The translations under genes and the position numbers were made by a program. Of a stretch of DNA of 64,000 nucleotides, positions 22,080 through 33,839 are shown in pieces. Under the pieces are notes generated by a model that did not search any database, was not told the origin of the DNA, and was given only the letters and a program-made list of their open reading frames with translations. The stretch's first letter is position 1, and each line of letters begins with the position of its first letter. The DNA is from Enchytraeus crypticus (taxonomy: Eukaryota > Annelida > Clitellata > Enchytraeida > Enchytraeidae): the NCBI GenBank assembly GCA_905160935.1, contig CAJHZI010000825.1, forward strand, positions 2,501 to 66,500, given 5' to 3'.

Positions 22080-23640
22080 ATTTCTGATAAATTACAGAAA
22101 CGTCTTTGAGACAGTAACGACCAAAAATTTTGTAGAAGTTGGCAGGGGTTTTTTAATAACAAAGGCTCCTATAAAATAGTTAATGTGGATGGATTACAGG
22201 TCCCGCACGAAATTGCAAATCATCTTGCTACGAATTTCAAACGTGCTTGCACCCTAAATTCGGTAACTATCCATTATAGTTTTAAAGAAGTTTATAATAT
22301 GTACAAAATTAAACAGTCAAACTCTGTCGAAGATTGTACAATTGATAATTTTTCGGTGTGTGATGCGATCAGTAGCTTAGGTATGAATAAGTCGTCAGGT
22401 TTGATGGGCTAACTGCTGAGCATCTTATATTTGCGCACGATTCCATTATTGTAGTTCTGCGTAAACTGTTTAACATTATGATTTACACGGGTCTTGTCCC
22501 TGATGCCTTTGGAAAGGGTAAGACAGTTCCAATACCTAAATATAAAGGTTATAAAAGAACAGTTACTGCCGATGATTTCAGAGGCATTACGATATGCCCA
22601 ATAATGTCCAAAGTCTTTGAAAAATGTATACAGAAGTTTATCAGAGTTGATACGTCACAAGGACAATTTGACATTAAAAAGCAAGTTGGATGTATAAATG
22701 CAATTCGTTCCTTGCGGAAGGTTGTTCGTTATTTTAGCGATAGAAATAGCACGGTTAATATTGGCGTAATCGACCTTCGTAAAGCGTTTGACAAATGTGA
22801 TATTTATGGTATTCTGCATTTGTTGAAAAGGAAAAATGTAAATGTAAATATTTTTAATACGTTAGAAAATTGGTTTGGGAGGAATGCCACAACAATAAAT
22901 TGGTTTGGCTCAATTTCTGATTACGTACCATTAATATCTGTAGTTAAACAGGGTGGAGTACTTTCGCCTATGTTATTTGCACTTTTTGTCGATGAGGTTT
23001 TAGACAAATTAGAATGTTCTCGTTATGGCTGTTTCATTAATTACCCGTGCTGCAATAGCTTCATGTATGCGGATGACATAGTCTTGCTTAGCGTAACAGT
23101 CAGTGATTTGCACAAATTATTTGATATCTGTGATAGTGTTTTTTCTAAGTTAGACCTTCCAATAAATGTTACCAAATGCACTACATACGAATAGGACCAA
23201 GATGCAATGCTCTTTGTAAGCCGCTTTGCATAAGAAGATGTATTGATCTTTGCATAATAGATGTATTAACGAAACTGGTAAATCCTCAAGCGTTGCCGAT
23301 ATTGTTATATGGTATCCCTGTTATGAGTCTTGACAAATCAGAGTTGAAGAGTTTCTCCGATGCATACGCGTCTTCTCAAAAATTTTCCATTCATTTGACA
23401 AAATTACTCTACAGTATTGTCAGTGGTACTGTGGTTTCTGGCCTTTTGAGATATTATATAATTAACATAGGTTTATCATTTTGCATAAGTCTGTAATTTA
23501 AAATGGCTTAACTGAGAATTCAGAGGCTGATCATCATGATTATTTGGACTATGTAACCATTAAAAGAAAATATTTAATTGAGATCCAAGACTCATTGGCC
23601 GTATCAGGTATAAATTTTTGAATTATTTGGAAGAGTTATT
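22080..23640 (+). mobile_element. Non-LTR retrotransposon relic
   Basis: Broken plus-strand frames. One at 22185-22412 includes SLGMNKSSGL (the conserved block before RT motif A). One at 22478-23194 has VIDLRKAFDKCD (motif A), QGGVLSPMLFALF (B) and FMYADDIVLLS (catalytic C). One at 23176-23496 is a C-terminal piece. At least two frame breaks and a stop make it inactive. The clade is uncertain. Confidence 0.75.
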
Positions 23641-24015
23641 GGCATAGCTAATACTAACGATATTTAAGAAGAGATTGAATTTAGTACTTTAGTTATAAAT
23701 GTTTACTTTCTTTATTTTCTTTATATTGATTTATGTTGTGTTTTCAAAAGACATACCCACACTCTCTTTCACGGGCAATCAGCCTTGCAATGGATGATCT
23801 TTGCGGTTTAACCAACCTTAACCCTTACTTTTACCAGGATTCATTTTTGGAATTAGAATAAAGTGACACTATTAATCTTTTTGGATGCTAAGTATTCTGG
23901 GTAATTGGTCTCTCTCGCATCCAAACTGCATCAAAACTGTTCTCCCATCCAAGCTCGCATCCAAACTGCAGCTCGATTTCAATATACTTACATACACATA
24001 CACACACACACATAT
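23641..24015. other. Intron, no gene seen
   Basis: AT-rich, with a short imperfect duplication around AAGCTCGCATCCAAACTGCA and TCGCATCCAAACTGCATCA (about 23918-23970) and a (CA)n tract at 23995-24013. Confidence 0.5.
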
Positions 24016-24882
24016 ACCGGGTTGGTAAAAATGATTGCACCTGCAAAAAGTTTGAATATCTAAGGCTATTGTTAATATTTTCAAATCAAACTTTCACCAA
24101 ATATGAAGGGACTAAATTTTGATGGGAAGGCCAATTTTCATCCATTTTGGTACATAGATTGGCCAGTTATGCAAGTTTCAGCAGAGCAACCCCCCATTTT
24201 TGAACGTACTTTAAATAAATATTTCATTTGTATTTGTATTTTAGCCCTGAAAGGGGTCGTTCTGGTGGTTCAGAAAGAACCAGTTGTATCTGCTAGCATT
24301 ACTGACTATTCGATATGCATTCCTCCAGCTGCTACGCAGGACTGCAGTCGCTTTCGGAATGTTAGGATAGCCTTGTTGATTCCAGCCTGGAGCAGTCTCT
24401 CCTAGATTAATTGTAGCACTTCCAGCAGTTCTGTTTTCTTGTAAGGCTTCGGCTTGTGTTTCTGATAGAGATGCAGTATAGTTCCCCAGATATTGTAATT
24501 CAGAGGACATAGATCGGTACGAGATGCATGAGCCGGAGCACCATTCTGCTGAAAGATGAAACCATTTGGTAGAAGAGCATAGCAATCATCAAACAGCTCA
24601 GAAATAAAAGTATTTACGTAATACTGAGAGTTAACCTTTAAATTCTCGTCAATGAAGGGCAATCTGCCCTTACCGTTGTAGCAAACGCCATTTTTAGGTA
24701 AAAATGGGGAGTTGTTCTGCTGAAGCTTGTATTACTCGCCAATCTATATATTGAAGTGGATGAAAATTGGCCATCCGATCAAAAATTGGTCCTCTAATAA
24801 TTGGTAAAAGTTTGATTTGAAAATGTAAACAATAGCCTGAGATATTAAAACTTTTTGCAGGTGTAATATTTTTTTTACTCAC

Positions 24883-24888
<6 letters not shown>
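24016..24888 (-). mobile_element. Mariner-like DNA transposon relic with inverted repeats
   Basis: Ends are inverted repeats of about 170 bp with indels: CACCTGCAAAAAGTTT near 24040 and its complement near 24865. Both ends also share inverted sequence related to CATAGATTGGCCAGTTATGC. Minus-strand frames at 24662-24241 retain mariner transposase blocks: GFIFQQNGAPAH and LCPLNYNIWG. The expected catalytic Asp of the QQDGAPAH-type motif is Asn, and the N-terminal half is missing, so it cannot transpose itself. Confidence 0.75.

Positions 24889-24931
<43 letters not shown>
24889..24931. repeat. (TA)n microsatellite
   Basis: Uninterrupted TA run joining the mariner relic to the 3' end of the adjacent LINE fragment. 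Confidence 0.9.
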
Positions 24932-24933
<2 letters not shown>

Positions 24934-25180
24934 TAGTGCACTGCCTACTGGCAGGTCCATGGAACATAACGCCTCCACTCTGCTCTGTCTTCCGCCTTCC
25001 TCTTCATTTCCACATATGATTGGGTCTTTAAATCATTCAACATACCTAATCTCGGCCTGCCCCTGCCTCTCTTCCCTTCCATTCTACCTACCACGACCTC
25101 TTTTAATAGACCTTCCCCCCTAAGAATGTGTCCTATCCATCTCTTCTTCCTATTTCTTAATACATTTATCAACTGTCTAT

Positions 25181-25182
<2 letters not shown>
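24932..25182 (-). mobile_element. LINE C-terminal fragment (TA-tailed family)
   Basis: The minus strand encodes KKRWIGHILRGEGLLKEVV and GRMEGKRGRGRPRLGML, the C-terminal block shared with the copies at 25250-26190 and 53850-54732. The element's 3' end abuts a (TA)n tract on the left and another TA tract bounds it on the right. Confidence 0.8.
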
Positions 25183-25234
<52 letters not shown>

Positions 25235-25250
25235 TATATAGAGAGAGAGA
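25183..25250. repeat. (TA)n and (GA)n microsatellite
   Basis: TA run followed by GAGAGAGAGA. Confidence 0.85.
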
Positions 25251-26181
25251 GAGAAATCCAACAAGAATACTCAGAAGAAGGTGAAATAGGACGTGGAGTA
25301 AGACATGGTTGTAGCATTTCGCCGCTGCTGTTTAACATTTACGCTGAGGCAATGATGGAGGAAGCCATGGAAGTCTTGGAAGAAGGAATAAAAGTAGGAG
25401 GGAAGTTTTTACTAGATGTATGATTTGCAGATGACCAAGCAATGGTAGCGGGCAGCGAAATTGGATTGCAGAAGATAATGGATAGGCTGAATGATACGGC
25501 CCTAAGATATGGCATGAAGATTAATGTAAAAAAGACCAAGGTTATAGAGTGTCCAATAATAAATGTGAAGTTAATATCACAATAAATGGTACGAAATTGG
25601 AACAGGTAAGGAGTTTCAAATATTTGGGTCATACTCTAACCGAAGATGGGAAATGTGAGACAGAAATATGCAGTAGGATTGCACAAGCAAAGGCGGCCTT
25701 TCGTAATAGAAAATAACTATTAACAAAAAGTCTAAAGAAAGACACAAAGATAGAGATAGTGAAAACTTTGGTGTGGACCACGCTATTATATGGATGTGAA
25801 ACATGGACCTTAAGAAAGGAAGATGTTAGGAAACTGGAGGCATTGGAAATGTAGATTTGGAGAAGAATGGAGAGGATTAGCTGGACTCAAAAGGTTACAA
25901 ATGAGGAAGTCCTGGAGAGAGTTGGCACAGATAGACAGTTGATAAATGTATTAAGCAATAGGAAGAAGAGATGGATATGACACATTCTAAGGGGGGAAGG
26001 ACTATTAAAAGAGGTCATAGAAGGTAGAATGGAAGGAAAAAGAGGCAGGGGCAGGCCGAAATTAGGTATGTTAGATGATTTAACGACCCACTCATATGTG
26101 GAAATGAAAAGGAAGAGCGAAAGACAGAGAAGAGTGGAGGCGTTGTGTACAATGGACCTCCTAGTAGGCTGTTCACTAAGA

Positions 26182-26185
<4 letters not shown>
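25251..26185 (+). mobile_element. LINE fragment (TA-tailed family), reverse transcriptase to 3' end
   Basis: The plus strand encodes, across several frame breaks and stops, RGVRHGCSISPLLFNIY (motif B region), a degraded FADD-type motif, the NVKKTKV block and the family C-terminus, ending CACTAAGATATATG. The (TA)n tract starts at that point. It is in sense with the host gene. Confidence 0.75.
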
Positions 26186-26255
<70 letters not shown>

Positions 26256-26275
26256 TATATCTATATATATACTAT
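26186..26275. repeat. (TA)n microsatellite, LINE 3' tail
   Basis: Near-pure TA run at the 3' end of the preceding LINE fragment. Confidence 0.9.
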
Positions 26276-26329
26276 ACGTTTTTATACATCCAAGTAACAT
26301 TGATATGTTCTTTCGTCTGATACTTTTAG

Positions 26330-26476
26330 CAAATTACTCGAGCTGTGACCTGATACTCTTTAGTAACATCACGCAGTCTATTCCCTGCCGCTCTATGGCA
26401 GGTCTGTGTATCTCAGCTGAGCAGCTGTGTGACGGGTATGACAACTGTCCGGGTGGTGAGGATGAGAGAAGTTGTG
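26330..26476 (+). CDS. LDLa repeat exon 6
   Basis: Acceptor TACTTTTAG, donor GTAAGTG, phase 1, 147 nt, somewhat longer than the other LDLa exons because of extra residues between the first two cysteines. Contains QLCDGYDNCPGGEDERSC. It ends in a single G that joins AG of the exon at 27310 to give a codon, linking the LDLa array to the channel. Confidence 0.85.
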
Positions 26477-26634
26477 GTAAGTGTAAAGCAGACCATACAC
26501 GATCAGTTGGAACTGTCAGATATATAGTCACATCGAACTGACGGTGCCCGCACACAGTCGGTTCTTTCGTCAAATCGAACATCAGACACATCAGTTCAGA
26601 TCTGTCTGACGATAGAACTGAGAATTGTATATTT

Positions 26635-26673
26635 TGTCCGTTTGGTTAGGATGAGAGAAGTTGTGATAAGTGT
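26635..26673 (+). repeat. Degenerate duplicate of the exon 6 donor region
   Basis: GGATGAGAGAAGTTGTGATA at 26649 copies the exon 6 end at 26460, about 190 bp downstream. The donor GT has become AT and a GAG codon has become TAG, so it is not usable. Confidence 0.8.
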
Positions 26674-27309
26674 ATGCTGCAATGTTCTGATGATAGGTGT
26701 TGTTCGGACTATGTTTGTAATCCATATGTCGAAACTGACGTTAACATTAGCTTTATCGGTTTTATACCATATGGTAAATTTTAATTTAACTTTTTTTAAC
26801 TTTCAGTTTACTATTAAAAATGGACTCTTTCTGTGAAGTTATCTCGAAGAACTATTTAGAAGAGCCTGTTATATGTGACACTGCTGCAAATGTTTTTCAT
26901 TGTCAAAAATATTACGCATGTTACTACTTCAAAACTATGTTTAAATGTTTGAATGTTCAAACCAATATTCAAATCAATCCAACCTCCAGGGAAGAAAGCA
27001 AACATTATTTGACTATAATTAGTGTTAAAACATTTGCTAAGCGACATACTGGATTAAGATGTTGGACTTCCCCTCTCAAGATTTAGACAGCTTGGCTCTA
27101 AACCTCTTTAAGTTTGAGAACTTAAAAGAGGTTTAATTACATATTTTAAATACTAAATGACTTCTATACTATAATATAGACTTTAGTGTAAGGTTAGTCT
27201 ATACCACAGTGGCCCGTACACAACATGGGAACGGAAACTGTCGTACGAAAGAGATTTAACAAATCACAAAAAACCATTAGTGACAGTTTTTATCTATTTT
27301 TGAATGCAG
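26674..27309. other. Intron, no gene seen
   Basis: Contains a short SINE-tail remnant (GAAACTGACGTTAACATTAG at about 26729). The frame at 26820-27086 shows no domain I recognise. Confidence 0.5.
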
Positions 27310-27446
27310 AGTTTTTGAACAAGGAGAGCCGGAAGATAGATAAGATAATAAAATTTTGGCCGGATCCCAGAATATTAGCGAATAATTTTTCCACCACTTG
27401 GCTCAAGGTGTATATAGACTTAGAACTGCACGCAATACGTGATCTG
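27310..27446 (+). CDS. Ion-channel exon 7: N-terminal helix and first strand of the ligand-binding domain
   Basis: Acceptor GAATGCAG, donor GTAAGTT; enters in phase 1 and leaves in phase 0. It encodes a charged helix (LNKESRKIDKII), then DPRILANN and WLKVYIDLELHAIRDL, which matches the beta-1 strand pattern of pentameric ligand-gated channels (alternating hydrophobic residues ending in a conserved acidic position). Splicing from LDLa exon 6 is in frame. Confidence 0.75.
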
Positions 27447-28549
27447 GTAAGTTATTACGTTTTTTTCTTATTTGATTTTATTTCACATGTGCAGACTTAA
27501 CAAAACAAGCAGATTGTAGGCTTAAAAGATATGTCTCCCTATACAGTGTCCATTTTGCGAATAAATGTACCAACCATAAATTGCACAAATCGTAGAATGC
27601 AACAAGCTGAAACTGATGAGGTCACTGTAAAATACAACATAATCTATATTTCCATAAAACAAAGCCCGCACTAAGGGTTCGTAAGTTCTTAATCACTGTG
27701 ACGAGATTAGCATTCTGATTGTGTGCTCCCAATGGATATAAAGGCATGTCGTGAGTCTGTACCACGTGAATCTGTACCATGTGAATCTGTACCATGAACC
27801 CGACATTTGGCAAAATGACAAGACGTTGAAAAATGCATCTCTCATAATTATCTATCAAACAATGAAAAATATTAACTTTCGGTTTCTCGCCTTAACGCAA
27901 TATCAGGGACGTATCTTCAGACTCGGCACAAACAAACTCTAAAATACCACATGATGACGACTGAGTGCAAAAAGACCACAAGAGGAAGCGAGATCAAACA
28001 GTGAAAGTCCATTATCCAAGGCAAACGTGTCAAAATTTAGACCAATTATTAATATATTCGGTTCGTAACGTTTAAGTAATAAACGGGATTATATTTGCAC
28101 TATCCGTAATCACGCCGGCTCTGTTTCGCTTCTGATTTTCTTTTAGAAGCCGTTTTAGATGAATTTGCTGAAATATGGCATGTCATCGACCATGACATTG
28201 TCCTACAAGAGGTCTAAATACGCTGAAATTTGTTAAATATTCTAAATAAATAAATAAACACACGCGCACGCCAAATAAGTAAATAAAATTCCACGTTAGG
28301 CTTTGTTGAGGCATAAGATAGTAAATCGCATATGTACAGTAATGACAGGACCCTTTGAAATGAATGTTGTCCTACGTCATTAATAGGTAAGACATCAAGC
28401 ACCAGCTGAGCGCACACCTATAGATTCTTCTCAAAGATGATATTCAAATTCAAATATATTCAGAGATGACTGTTCATTTTAATTTGCTTTACATCATTTA
28501 GTTAGACTGCGTTGTGGGCGTTTAGACTTTATGTATGTGCTGTAGATAG

Positions 28550-28620
28550 CAATACACAACAAAAGATGGCGTTCAAAAGTACGCAGTAGTTTTATCATTG
28601 AGGAGAAAGCCGTTGTATTA
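28550..28620 (+). pseudogene. Partial duplicate of exon 11 (pre-TM1) in an upstream intron
   Basis: 71 bp closely similar to 52733-52803. Both start after an AG (GATAG versus GTAG) with CAATACACAACAAAAGATG and both continue to GAGGAGAAAGCCGTTGTATT, where the copy breaks off. It encodes VQKYAVVLSLRRKPLYY but no transmembrane segment and no donor. Its order in the gene is wrong for use, so it is a pseudoexon. Confidence 0.75.
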
Positions 28621-28725
28621 TAGGCCTATAGTGTTTTTTTACCGTTCGAGCTACGCTTTTAGTTATACTGCAGCTTGAGCGATACCATAATATTAAATGT
28701 TTCAATTAAATTATTTCTGATTCAG

Positions 28726-28770
28726 GACGAAGTTGCCGAGGTTCTTTACTCACGACTAATGATTGAATTG
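28726..28770 (+). CDS. Ion-channel exon 8 (45 nt) with apparent GC donor
   Basis: Acceptor TCTGATTCAG. The 15 codons encode DEVAEVLYSRLMIEL, which fits the beta-2 strand that should follow exon 7 (DEKxQxL-type in acetylcholine receptors). The donor would be GCAAGT, the standard form for GC-AG introns. Reading past it gives a stop after five more codons. Phase 0 on both sides agrees with exons 7 and 9. Confidence 0.6.
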
Positions 28771-29479
28771 GCAAGTTTTTATTTTTGAAAACAACATGCA
28801 AACATATTTCGCAATTGTCGACTAATTTCCAAACTAAGGCTAAAGTCGAATATGTTTCCACGTAATTTGTGAAACAAATTACGAGAAAGACTATTAGAAT
28901 CATAATTTAGCTCAGATTGAATATAAGTTAATTAAATTAATAAATTCGAATAATATTAATCAATAAATTGGTAATAAATTTATTATCTGCAACTGATTTC
29001 AATTTAGACTAATTTTTATCGTACCAAGAAAAATCAGTATTATGACATGCCTTATTTGATTTTGACTTTAAAAGTATATAATCCTACTTTGTTTGTGGTT
29101 GTGCTTCTGGTCCGTATTACGTCACTTCTCTCTATTTAGGACTTCCGTAAATAATCGACGAATACAATACATAATAATATTCTAAGGTTATATTCATCAT
29201 TTTACGTATTATGGCTATTATTGCGGTCAGCTAGATAAGATACTCTGCATCTTCCATGATATGAATCAAATGTCGTAATAAAAGAATTAACTACTTTGTT
29301 TAACACCATTTGGAAAACAATGAACTAGTAGTTGGAGGAGGGGCACACTTGTTAGGCTGCCCAAAAATGGAGATTTGAGTAACTGCAATAATTGCAGAGG
29401 TATAATTAACATAGTTATCAATATCTACTTGAGAGTATGAAAATAGATTAGATAAAAAAATTAAGGGAACATTAAGCAG
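28771..29479. other. Intron, no gene seen
   Basis: AT-rich, no recognised element before the LINE relic. Confidence 0.5.
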
Positions 29480-30675
29480 GCTTCAAGAGTAGCAGATCAT
29501 ATAATTGACAAATCTTTAGTTTAAGGCACATATACAGCAGAGCATTGAAATTCAGCCAGATGTCTACATAAATTTCATTGATTTCCAGAAAGCGTTTGAC
29601 AGCATCCATAGAGCAATTCTATGGAAAGTAATAAAAAGCTATTGAATTCCTTTTAAATTCATAGATATGTTTAAACTATTATATGAATACTCGTCGTGCA
29701 ATCGTGCAATCTAAGAACACAAACGGGTGTACTGACTCTTTCAACATTGTTACAGGAGTTAGACAGGGATGTATTTTATCACCTTTTCTTCTTCTTCAAG
29801 TGATTGATTTTGTAAAGAGAAAAGCTTTTGAAGAAAGAGAATGGGGAATAAAGTTAGGTCATAGGAAATTAACTGATCTTGAATTTGCAGATAACATAAC
29901 TTTAATAGAAAACAATATTGATCAACAGCAAGAAATGACATCAGCTTTAGAAGAACATGTTGCAAAAGTTGGATTACTGAATTATAATTAGCTCTGAAAA
30001 GACGAAATCCCCACGACTGCAGAGGCCGACATATTCACAATAAGAGTTAATCAAAGCGAGATTGAAAGGGTACTTTTACCCTTCACTATCTAGGCAGTGC
30101 AATATCGCAAAATGGAACAAGTGAAAGAGATCAGGAGTATAAAATAGGTAAAACATATGACGTCTTCTAGAAGCTCCAATATATTTGAAAGAGAATAAAA
30201 TTGAGAAATTAAAGATAAAACTATAGTCAACCAATATCCAACCAGTTTTAAAGTATGAATGTGAAACCTGGGAAAGTACTAATAAAATAAAGCACAAATT
30301 AAACTGTTATCATCAACAAAGATGCCTCAGAAGAATTTTAAATATCCACTATTGGGACCACGTCAAAAATGAAGCAGTACTCGAAAGGAGTGGAAAAAGA
30401 AAAGTAGATGAAATAGTTTCTGAGAGAAGATTGAGTCTTTTAGATCATATACTGAGAATGTCTAAGGATAGATACACAAAGACTGCAGTTAAATGGAAGT
30501 TAGCTCAAGGAAAAAGGAAAAGAGGAAGACCTAGAAGTACTTGGCTAAGTACGATTAACAAGGATTTGAGAGCATTAAACATTTATTGGGAGGACGCTGT
30601 GAAGATTGCTGATGATAGAAACGAATGGAGGAATGTTGCCGCCCTATGTTCTGTACAGAACGCAAGGAAATGATG
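29480..30675 (+). mobile_element. LINE relic (RT motif C region and C-terminus)
   Basis: Frame 29683-29991 has VTGVRQGCILSPFLL (motif B) and LEFADNIT in place of the catalytic FADD (the second D is N). Frame 30431-30673 has the C-terminal block KRKRGRPRSTW. A motif A remnant (FQKAFDS-type) lies near 29590 in another frame. Multiple stops; inactive. Confidence 0.75.
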
Positions 30676-30889
30676 ACGATAATTATCTTCCCTAACAGCC
30701 GGTTAGGGTTTGGTGAGACGAATGGTTGGCGTTTGCTACTTGTTATAAAATGATCGTGGACATTGAAACATAGATACGAACGAAGAGATATTGACAGTAG
30801 AACATGCTGTGGGGTCCAATGGACCTCAGGTGTGCCTGGAAGGCTAAATCAATACATGTTTTTAATTATTTACCCTATTTAAATTTCAG

Positions 30890-30986
30890 TCGTGGTTTGA
30901 CTACTTCAGTCGGTACCATGCGGAAGATGAGACAACGACTGTACTGGTAAACCAATTGCGAGTATGGACTCCCACATTGGCGATCA
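30890..30986 (+). CDS. Ion-channel exon 9: loop A region
   Basis: Acceptor AATTTCAG, donor GTAACA; enters in phase 0 and leaves in phase 1. It encodes SWFDYFSRYH, the position of the conserved WxD strand, and LRVWTPTLAI, matching the conserved W-x-P of loop A in Cys-loop receptors. The next exon supplies the N that normally follows (INKV). Confidence 0.7.
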
Positions 30987-31617
30987 GTAACAGGTTTCAA
31001 ACAACATGTTCAATTGTTTTCCTTTCGATTTGCTTTATGGCGTATTTGCAGGTTTTGATCAATTTTTTCTGTATCTCTCAAAAAGGAGAGATAATTTTAA
31101 ATATATGAGCGATAATATGAACTGAAAACTTGTGATGATATCAATCAGTCCTAAATTTTGATACTCAATTAAACTAGTTATATAATTAATTAATTAAAAG
31201 TTAATTAATTAAATTAAATTTTAATATAACTTTATTAGTAAATTTTTTTCGCACTTAACCATTTCGTATTCTAAACAAATATCTATGTTACAAGCAGAGT
31301 AAATGTTGGAGATATTATGCTTTGGACAACTTTGTGAGGAATTAATGTAATGACCTAGGATTCATCCATTTAAAATGTCAGGAAGTTTCATAACGCTTCT
31401 ACACACTAAACTATTTAGACATTCCAACTTTTAACTTCCAAATTGATGCTAACGTATAGAATGAAAGAATGGCTAAAGTGATTTTTAAAAATTATTTACT
31501 GAATGACAGAAACCGAAATAAATCAGTTAGACCTGCATGGCTCCATTGTCATTCATAATAATATCATATTTTTCTAATCTATTTATTAATCATTTTTAAT
31601 CCATCTTTAATACTTCT

Positions 31618-31758
31618 GGCTGGAGCCAGTGGCGATGCCGGTAAGATACTCGACCGCGGATCAGTATGTGCCAGGTTCAAATCCTGGGCTCTCCCGTCAC
31701 TGACATCGCTTTCGAGTGAGGAAACTGAGTTCATCATTAGCTTTACCAGTTTTAGCTT
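31618..31758 (+). mobile_element. tRNA-derived SINE, copy 3
   Basis: Good A-box-like start (CCAGTGGCGATGCCGG), B box GGTTCAAATCC and shared tail ending in GCTTTACCAGTTTTAGC. Lies 60 bp before the Cys-loop exon acceptor. Confidence 0.8.
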
Positions 31759-31814
31759 TCTGCTAATTGCGCAATAGAGTAGTATACAAAAGGGATTTGG
31801 CTTTTACAGCGTAG

Positions 31815-32089
31815 ACAAAGTGTTCGGTGGTATCAGTTCCAAGGAGCAGTACAAGATCATGCTGTACGAAGGAGATTATATATTGCTCAGGACATCCGGA
31901 ATAATTAGGACTCTCTGTCGTCTGGACTTGACTTACTTTCCTTTCGACAATCAAGCCTGCCACTTGGAGATGTCTCTTCTGTATTATGGTCGGAAAGAAG
32001 TCATACTCTACCATCTTATGACTAGAGCAGTTAGGTTAGAATTCTATACAGAAAACGGGCAGTGGCAGCTGATGAGCATCAAGCAAATT
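31815..32089 (+). CDS. Ion-channel exon 10: Cys-loop
   Basis: I use the acceptor GCGTAG (exon from 31815) because the alternative TTTTACAG five bases upstream would create a stop with exon 9. Donor GTAAGT. It enters in phase 1 and leaves in phase 0. It encodes GIIRTLCRLDLTYFPFDNQA and the closing C, the family-defining Cys-loop (C-x13-C with FPFDNQ), then strands through WQLMSIKQI. This is diagnostic for pentameric Cys-loop channels of the acetylcholine-receptor type. Confidence 0.9.
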
Positions 32090-32460
32090 GTAAGTTTCTT
32101 GAGGATATTAAATTTAGGCTGCTATTCTTCTGCGATATACTAGATAGATAGACCAAACATGGAGTCCTTGGAATCAATAAGTGCGGGCACGATATTTGAT
32201 CGAAGGATGATTCAGTGGTAGTGCAGAGAATAATACGTTGAGGTACTTTTAATTAAAATTGTAAAGTATTTTTTATAATTTTAAATGCAAATATATTAAT
32301 TTTTAATAAATTATTTGAATTTTATTTATTTAGAAGCAAAAATATTGTTACCTTTTGCAGGATGTTTTCAATGTGCGATTGGATAAAATACAATGATTGT
32401 TAAAGTTCGAGAAGTTTCCCAGTCCAGTTTTCTGTTACCAATCTGATAATATATTATTTT
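32090..32460. other. Start of the intron that contains the Polinton; no gene seen
   Basis: AT-rich intronic DNA following the exon 10 donor. Confidence 0.5.
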
Positions 32461-32461
32461 G

Positions 32462-32511
<50 letters not shown>

Positions 32512-32608
32512 CTAATTTTATAAATCGTAATTCAACATATTGTATATATATATATATACATATTATATATTATATATATATATATATATTATATATACAT
32601 GTTTATTA
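32462..32608. repeat. (TA)n microsatellite
   Basis: TA runs interrupted by a short unique segment (about 32510-32540). Confidence 0.9.
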
Positions 32609-32714
32609 CATTACATATTCGTGTATTACATGAAATCTGACATACCGCAGAAAACGTACACACATAGAAATGGAAATATAGAAAGTAATAAACATAAGCA
32701 GACATTGTTTCAAA

Positions 32715-33165
32715 GAAACTTAATAAGAGTCTTTATATAGCATTCTAATTATAAAGTTCTTATCCATCAAAGGTGTGCGCTTAGATGGTAAAGAGAAAGG
32801 GTGAGCCCTCTTCCTGAGCTTAAAGTTAAAATTATCTTTAAGCGGCGGAAGAAGCCGGTGCAGGATATGCTGTTTGTTACTAATGATAGCGTTAAACAAT
32901 ATCTCATCTGCATCGGCAGCGATATCCGCAAAAGATCGTATTCCATCATAGAAGTTACATCTTGTAGCCTTCCTGAGGAAGGCTTCAAGGCGCTCTCTCT
33001 CGGAGGAACCGATATAACCCCACCAAAATTGCGATGCATAAGTTAACTTGGAGAGTACAATAGATTTAAGGACAGTGACAATTAGGTAAGATTTAAGACC
33101 TTTTGATTTTAGAGTGCGAATACCGAAAGGATTAGAAGAGCAACTGCTAATTATATCAACCACGT
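32715..33165 (-). mobile_element. LINE C-terminal fragment, Jockey/CR1-like
   Basis: A 147-codon minus-strand frame contains FGIRTLKSKGLKSYL, SKLTYASQFWWGYI, SERERLEAFLRK and LPPLKDNFNFKLRKRAH, a block common after the RT domain in this LINE group. It is 5'-truncated and antisense to the host gene. Confidence 0.7.
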
Positions 33166-33250
33166 GGACAGAAAAGGAAAAGTTGGATTACAGTGTAACA
33201 CCTAAGCATTTCAAGGTGTTGACTCTGACAATTCCAACTAGGGGCGGTGG

Positions 33251-33254
<4 letters not shown>

Positions 33255-33299
<45 letters not shown>

Positions 33300-33300
33300 T
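33255..33300. repeat. (TA)n microsatellite
   Basis: Pure TA run near the upstream (right) end of the LINE fragment. Confidence 0.85.
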
Positions 33301-33839
33301 ATATATATTCTATATGTATTCTATATATAAGACCAAAGGCAGCTGTGAACAATTTGGACAATTCCGTATAATCTAACGTTGTGGAATGTTTTCACAACGG
33401 AACCATAAGTGTAATATCAAAAATTTCAAAATCTTATTTAGCAATATTAAATTATCAGTCATTCAAAATCATATATAGGCGCGAATCCTGAAGGGGTCCT
33501 GCCCATTATTTTTATCTATATTTCAGTGTGCTAATGGCACTTTTTATGTAAATATGTAAATAAGTGTGGAATAGGGTGTAGCTAAAATAATGTGAGCTAT
33601 GTCGCAGAGAAAGTGTGGGTGTAGAAAAAAAGTGGTACAGTCGAAAAATATGTGGGCACTCTCCTTAAAAAATTCCTTGATCTGCCACTGTCAGATGCGA
33701 TAGGCTACTAAAACTAAAAATGTGGTATTCTTAAAGGATGTAGTGTCTTGAGAAGCTATTTGCGTAATGCGTACTTGTATGTGAACGCTTTAATGCATTT
33801 AACGAATTAATGCATTTGAAGTTTAGATTGAAAATTATT

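Noticed and set aside
31810..31814. Acceptor TTTTACAG before the Cys-loop exon
   Set aside because: Joining exon 9 here makes a stop codon; the GTAG five bases downstream keeps the frame and restores the conserved Asn.
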